Below, in pieces: positions 42,531-43,599 of a stretch of 43,599 nt of DNA; the stretch's first letter is position 1, and each line of letters begins with the position of its first letter. The stretch covers positions 1-43,599 of the forward strand of contig NZ_JAKGAP010000058.1 in NCBI RefSeq assembly GCF_021532375.1. The letters run 5' to 3'. The notes below the pieces were generated by a model. The model did no database searches. It had not been told where the DNA came from and was given only the letters and a program-made list of their open reading frames with translations. The DNA is from Paenibacillus alkaliterrae (GTDB lineage: Bacteria > Bacillota > Bacilli > Paenibacillales > Paenibacillaceae). A program made the position numbers and the translations under genes.

Positions 42531-43599
42531 TTATGAGATCATCTTTAGATCTCGTAATATGTCGAACAACGGTTTCTTCTGCATCGCTTGTTCAAAGACA
42601 TAGAGCAGCATTTGCCCCTTATGCTCATGACGGAACCTTCGAACCACATCACCAAGCGTTAACTTGGCTGAGGATTTAGACCATGTCATTCTTTGAAGCT
42701 CTAAGAGATTTTGGGTCAGAAATTGAATAGCCCAATAACGATTAATGCCCTTAAACGAAAGCAATTGGTATTGATCAAAGCCAAGCAATTCTTTGAAGTA
42801 ACGGTATCCCGTTTCAATGTGCCAACGTATACGGTAATAGCTTAAGATCGTAACGAGATCCAAGCTTAGATCGGTACACACGATACAAAATGGGCACGCG
42901 TTAGCGTCAAATTTGCCTTCCCAAGATAATAACACCCGAACATTTTCTGTATCCGCAAGCGGTCCTTCGTAGGCATAGACGCGGTAACGTTTGTTCTCCA
43001 CGGTTACGGAGCGGAGATCCGCGTTATCGATGTATGTTGCTGCGAAGTCGGACATGGAAGTCCGAATACCTGTAGGGCAGATTGTTCGATTCGATTTGAC
43101 AGCTGCAATGACATGAAAGCCGCGAGCGTTGCAGGCATCAAGTAGATCGCGACTTGTATACCAGCTGTCAGCAAGTACATAGATGCAATCGGCTTCATCC
43201 GCTGGGAAGGCTTCAATCATCTCCATGGCTAATTCGTTTTTACTTTTGAATGTCAGACGATGATCTTCACAATACTTCTCACGGAAATACGGGCGATAAT
43301 CCCAAGCAAAGGATTGCCCTTCGGAGACGACATGCATCGTGACGATACAATGTGACCACACGCTTTTTCCATTCTCATGAGAGTAGTGGAAGTCCAGCCC
43401 TTCCATTCGGCGAGTGGTGGATTCTTTCTTGCATGACGTGTCGTCTAATAGAAGATAAACAATCAGCTTACCACGATTCCTTGGCTGCTTCCGAATCGAT
43501 TGCATGATTAGTCCCATCCGTTGTTTTTGCAAGTGATTCACAGACCACGGCGACTCATTCAAGAATCGAGTAGTCGAGCTGAGATGCCGCTCTTTACCA
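42531..43599 (-). mobile_element. DDE transposase (IS4 superfamily, IS701-like), 5' end beyond window
   Basis: Open frame from the stop at 42531 to the window edge (at least 355 residues). The triad is visible: Asp in YLLLDDTSCKK, Asp in YVLADSWYTSRD, and Glu in YRIRWHIETGYRYFKELLG, the Y-R-E-K signature of the IS4 superfamily. LDFHYSHENGKSVWSHCIV suggests the IS701-like branch. No lesion is visible, so the element may be active. Its ends cannot be defined: the right end is outside, and no clear terminal repeat is visible in 42442-42530. It borders the decayed locus. Confidence 0.88.

Noticed and set aside
1..43599. CRISPR array, prophage, tRNA/rRNA genes, toxin-antitoxin or defence system
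   Set aside because: Read through on both strands; no spaced repeats, cloverleaf or rRNA-like segments, phage structural genes or recognisable defence domains were found.

Overview
The window looks like a chromosomal segment of a Paenibacillus-type, spore-forming Gram-positive (Firmicutes). Evidence: Bacillus-type housekeeping and sporulation genes (pgi, ccpN-yqfL, yycC, ylbJ, yutD, lytH, yunB), an S-layer-homology nucleotidase, strong GGAGG ribosome binding sites with many TTG/GTG starts, and a Tad-like pilus operon with DUF5702 and FHA/DUF6382 members. No rRNA, tRNA, CRISPR array or prophage was seen.

Layout. (1) 0.1-9.3 kb: central metabolism. yvyE and pgi; a beta-hydroxyacid dehydrogenase; a DUF420 membrane protein; tkt-ppnP (transketolase and nucleoside phosphorylase) with a structured leader; purU; nfo; a DUF2621 protein. 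(2) 9.4-10.3 kb: a lipoprotein and a TIGR01777-type epimerase reduced to its two ends. (3) 10.3-20.7 kb, all minus strand: a complete Tad-like pilus operon in the order tadZ, tadA, tadB, tadC, Flp pilin, TadE, DUF5702, TadE with an Ig-like domain, prepilin peptidase, FHA protein. (4) 20.7-23.4 kb: ccpN, yqfL, ndk and a broken transaldolase-like gene, a gluconeogenesis-linked cluster. (5) 23.4-35.2 kb: pepF, yycC, a DUF2225 protein, truncated haemoglobin, a possible 32-residue membrane peptide, ylbJ, nadK, lipA-yutD, lytH, yunB and an MFS transporter. (6) 35.2-42.4 kb: a decayed nucleoside scavenging locus. It holds remains of a nucleoside-binding lipoprotein, two ABC permeases, phosphopentomutase, two cyclic-nucleotide phosphodiesterase/nucleotidases and a divergent YesM-type sensor kinase. 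One SLH-nucleotidase and one 79-residue protein in the middle are still intact. (7) 42.5 kb to the end: a DDE transposase running off the window.

The most striking signal is the manner of decay. At least seven genes keep recognisable beginnings and ends but have lost their middles, often without losing frame, and several also carry single nonsense or frameshift lesions (CTGGG tandem duplication, Glu/Lys/Leu-to-stop changes). This style appears in the nucleoside locus and also in two isolated genes (epimerase at 9.9 kb, transaldolase at 20.8 kb). A second recurrent oddity is three intact genes (tadA, ylbJ, ccpN) whose best-placed ribosome binding site points to a CTG or ATT codon.
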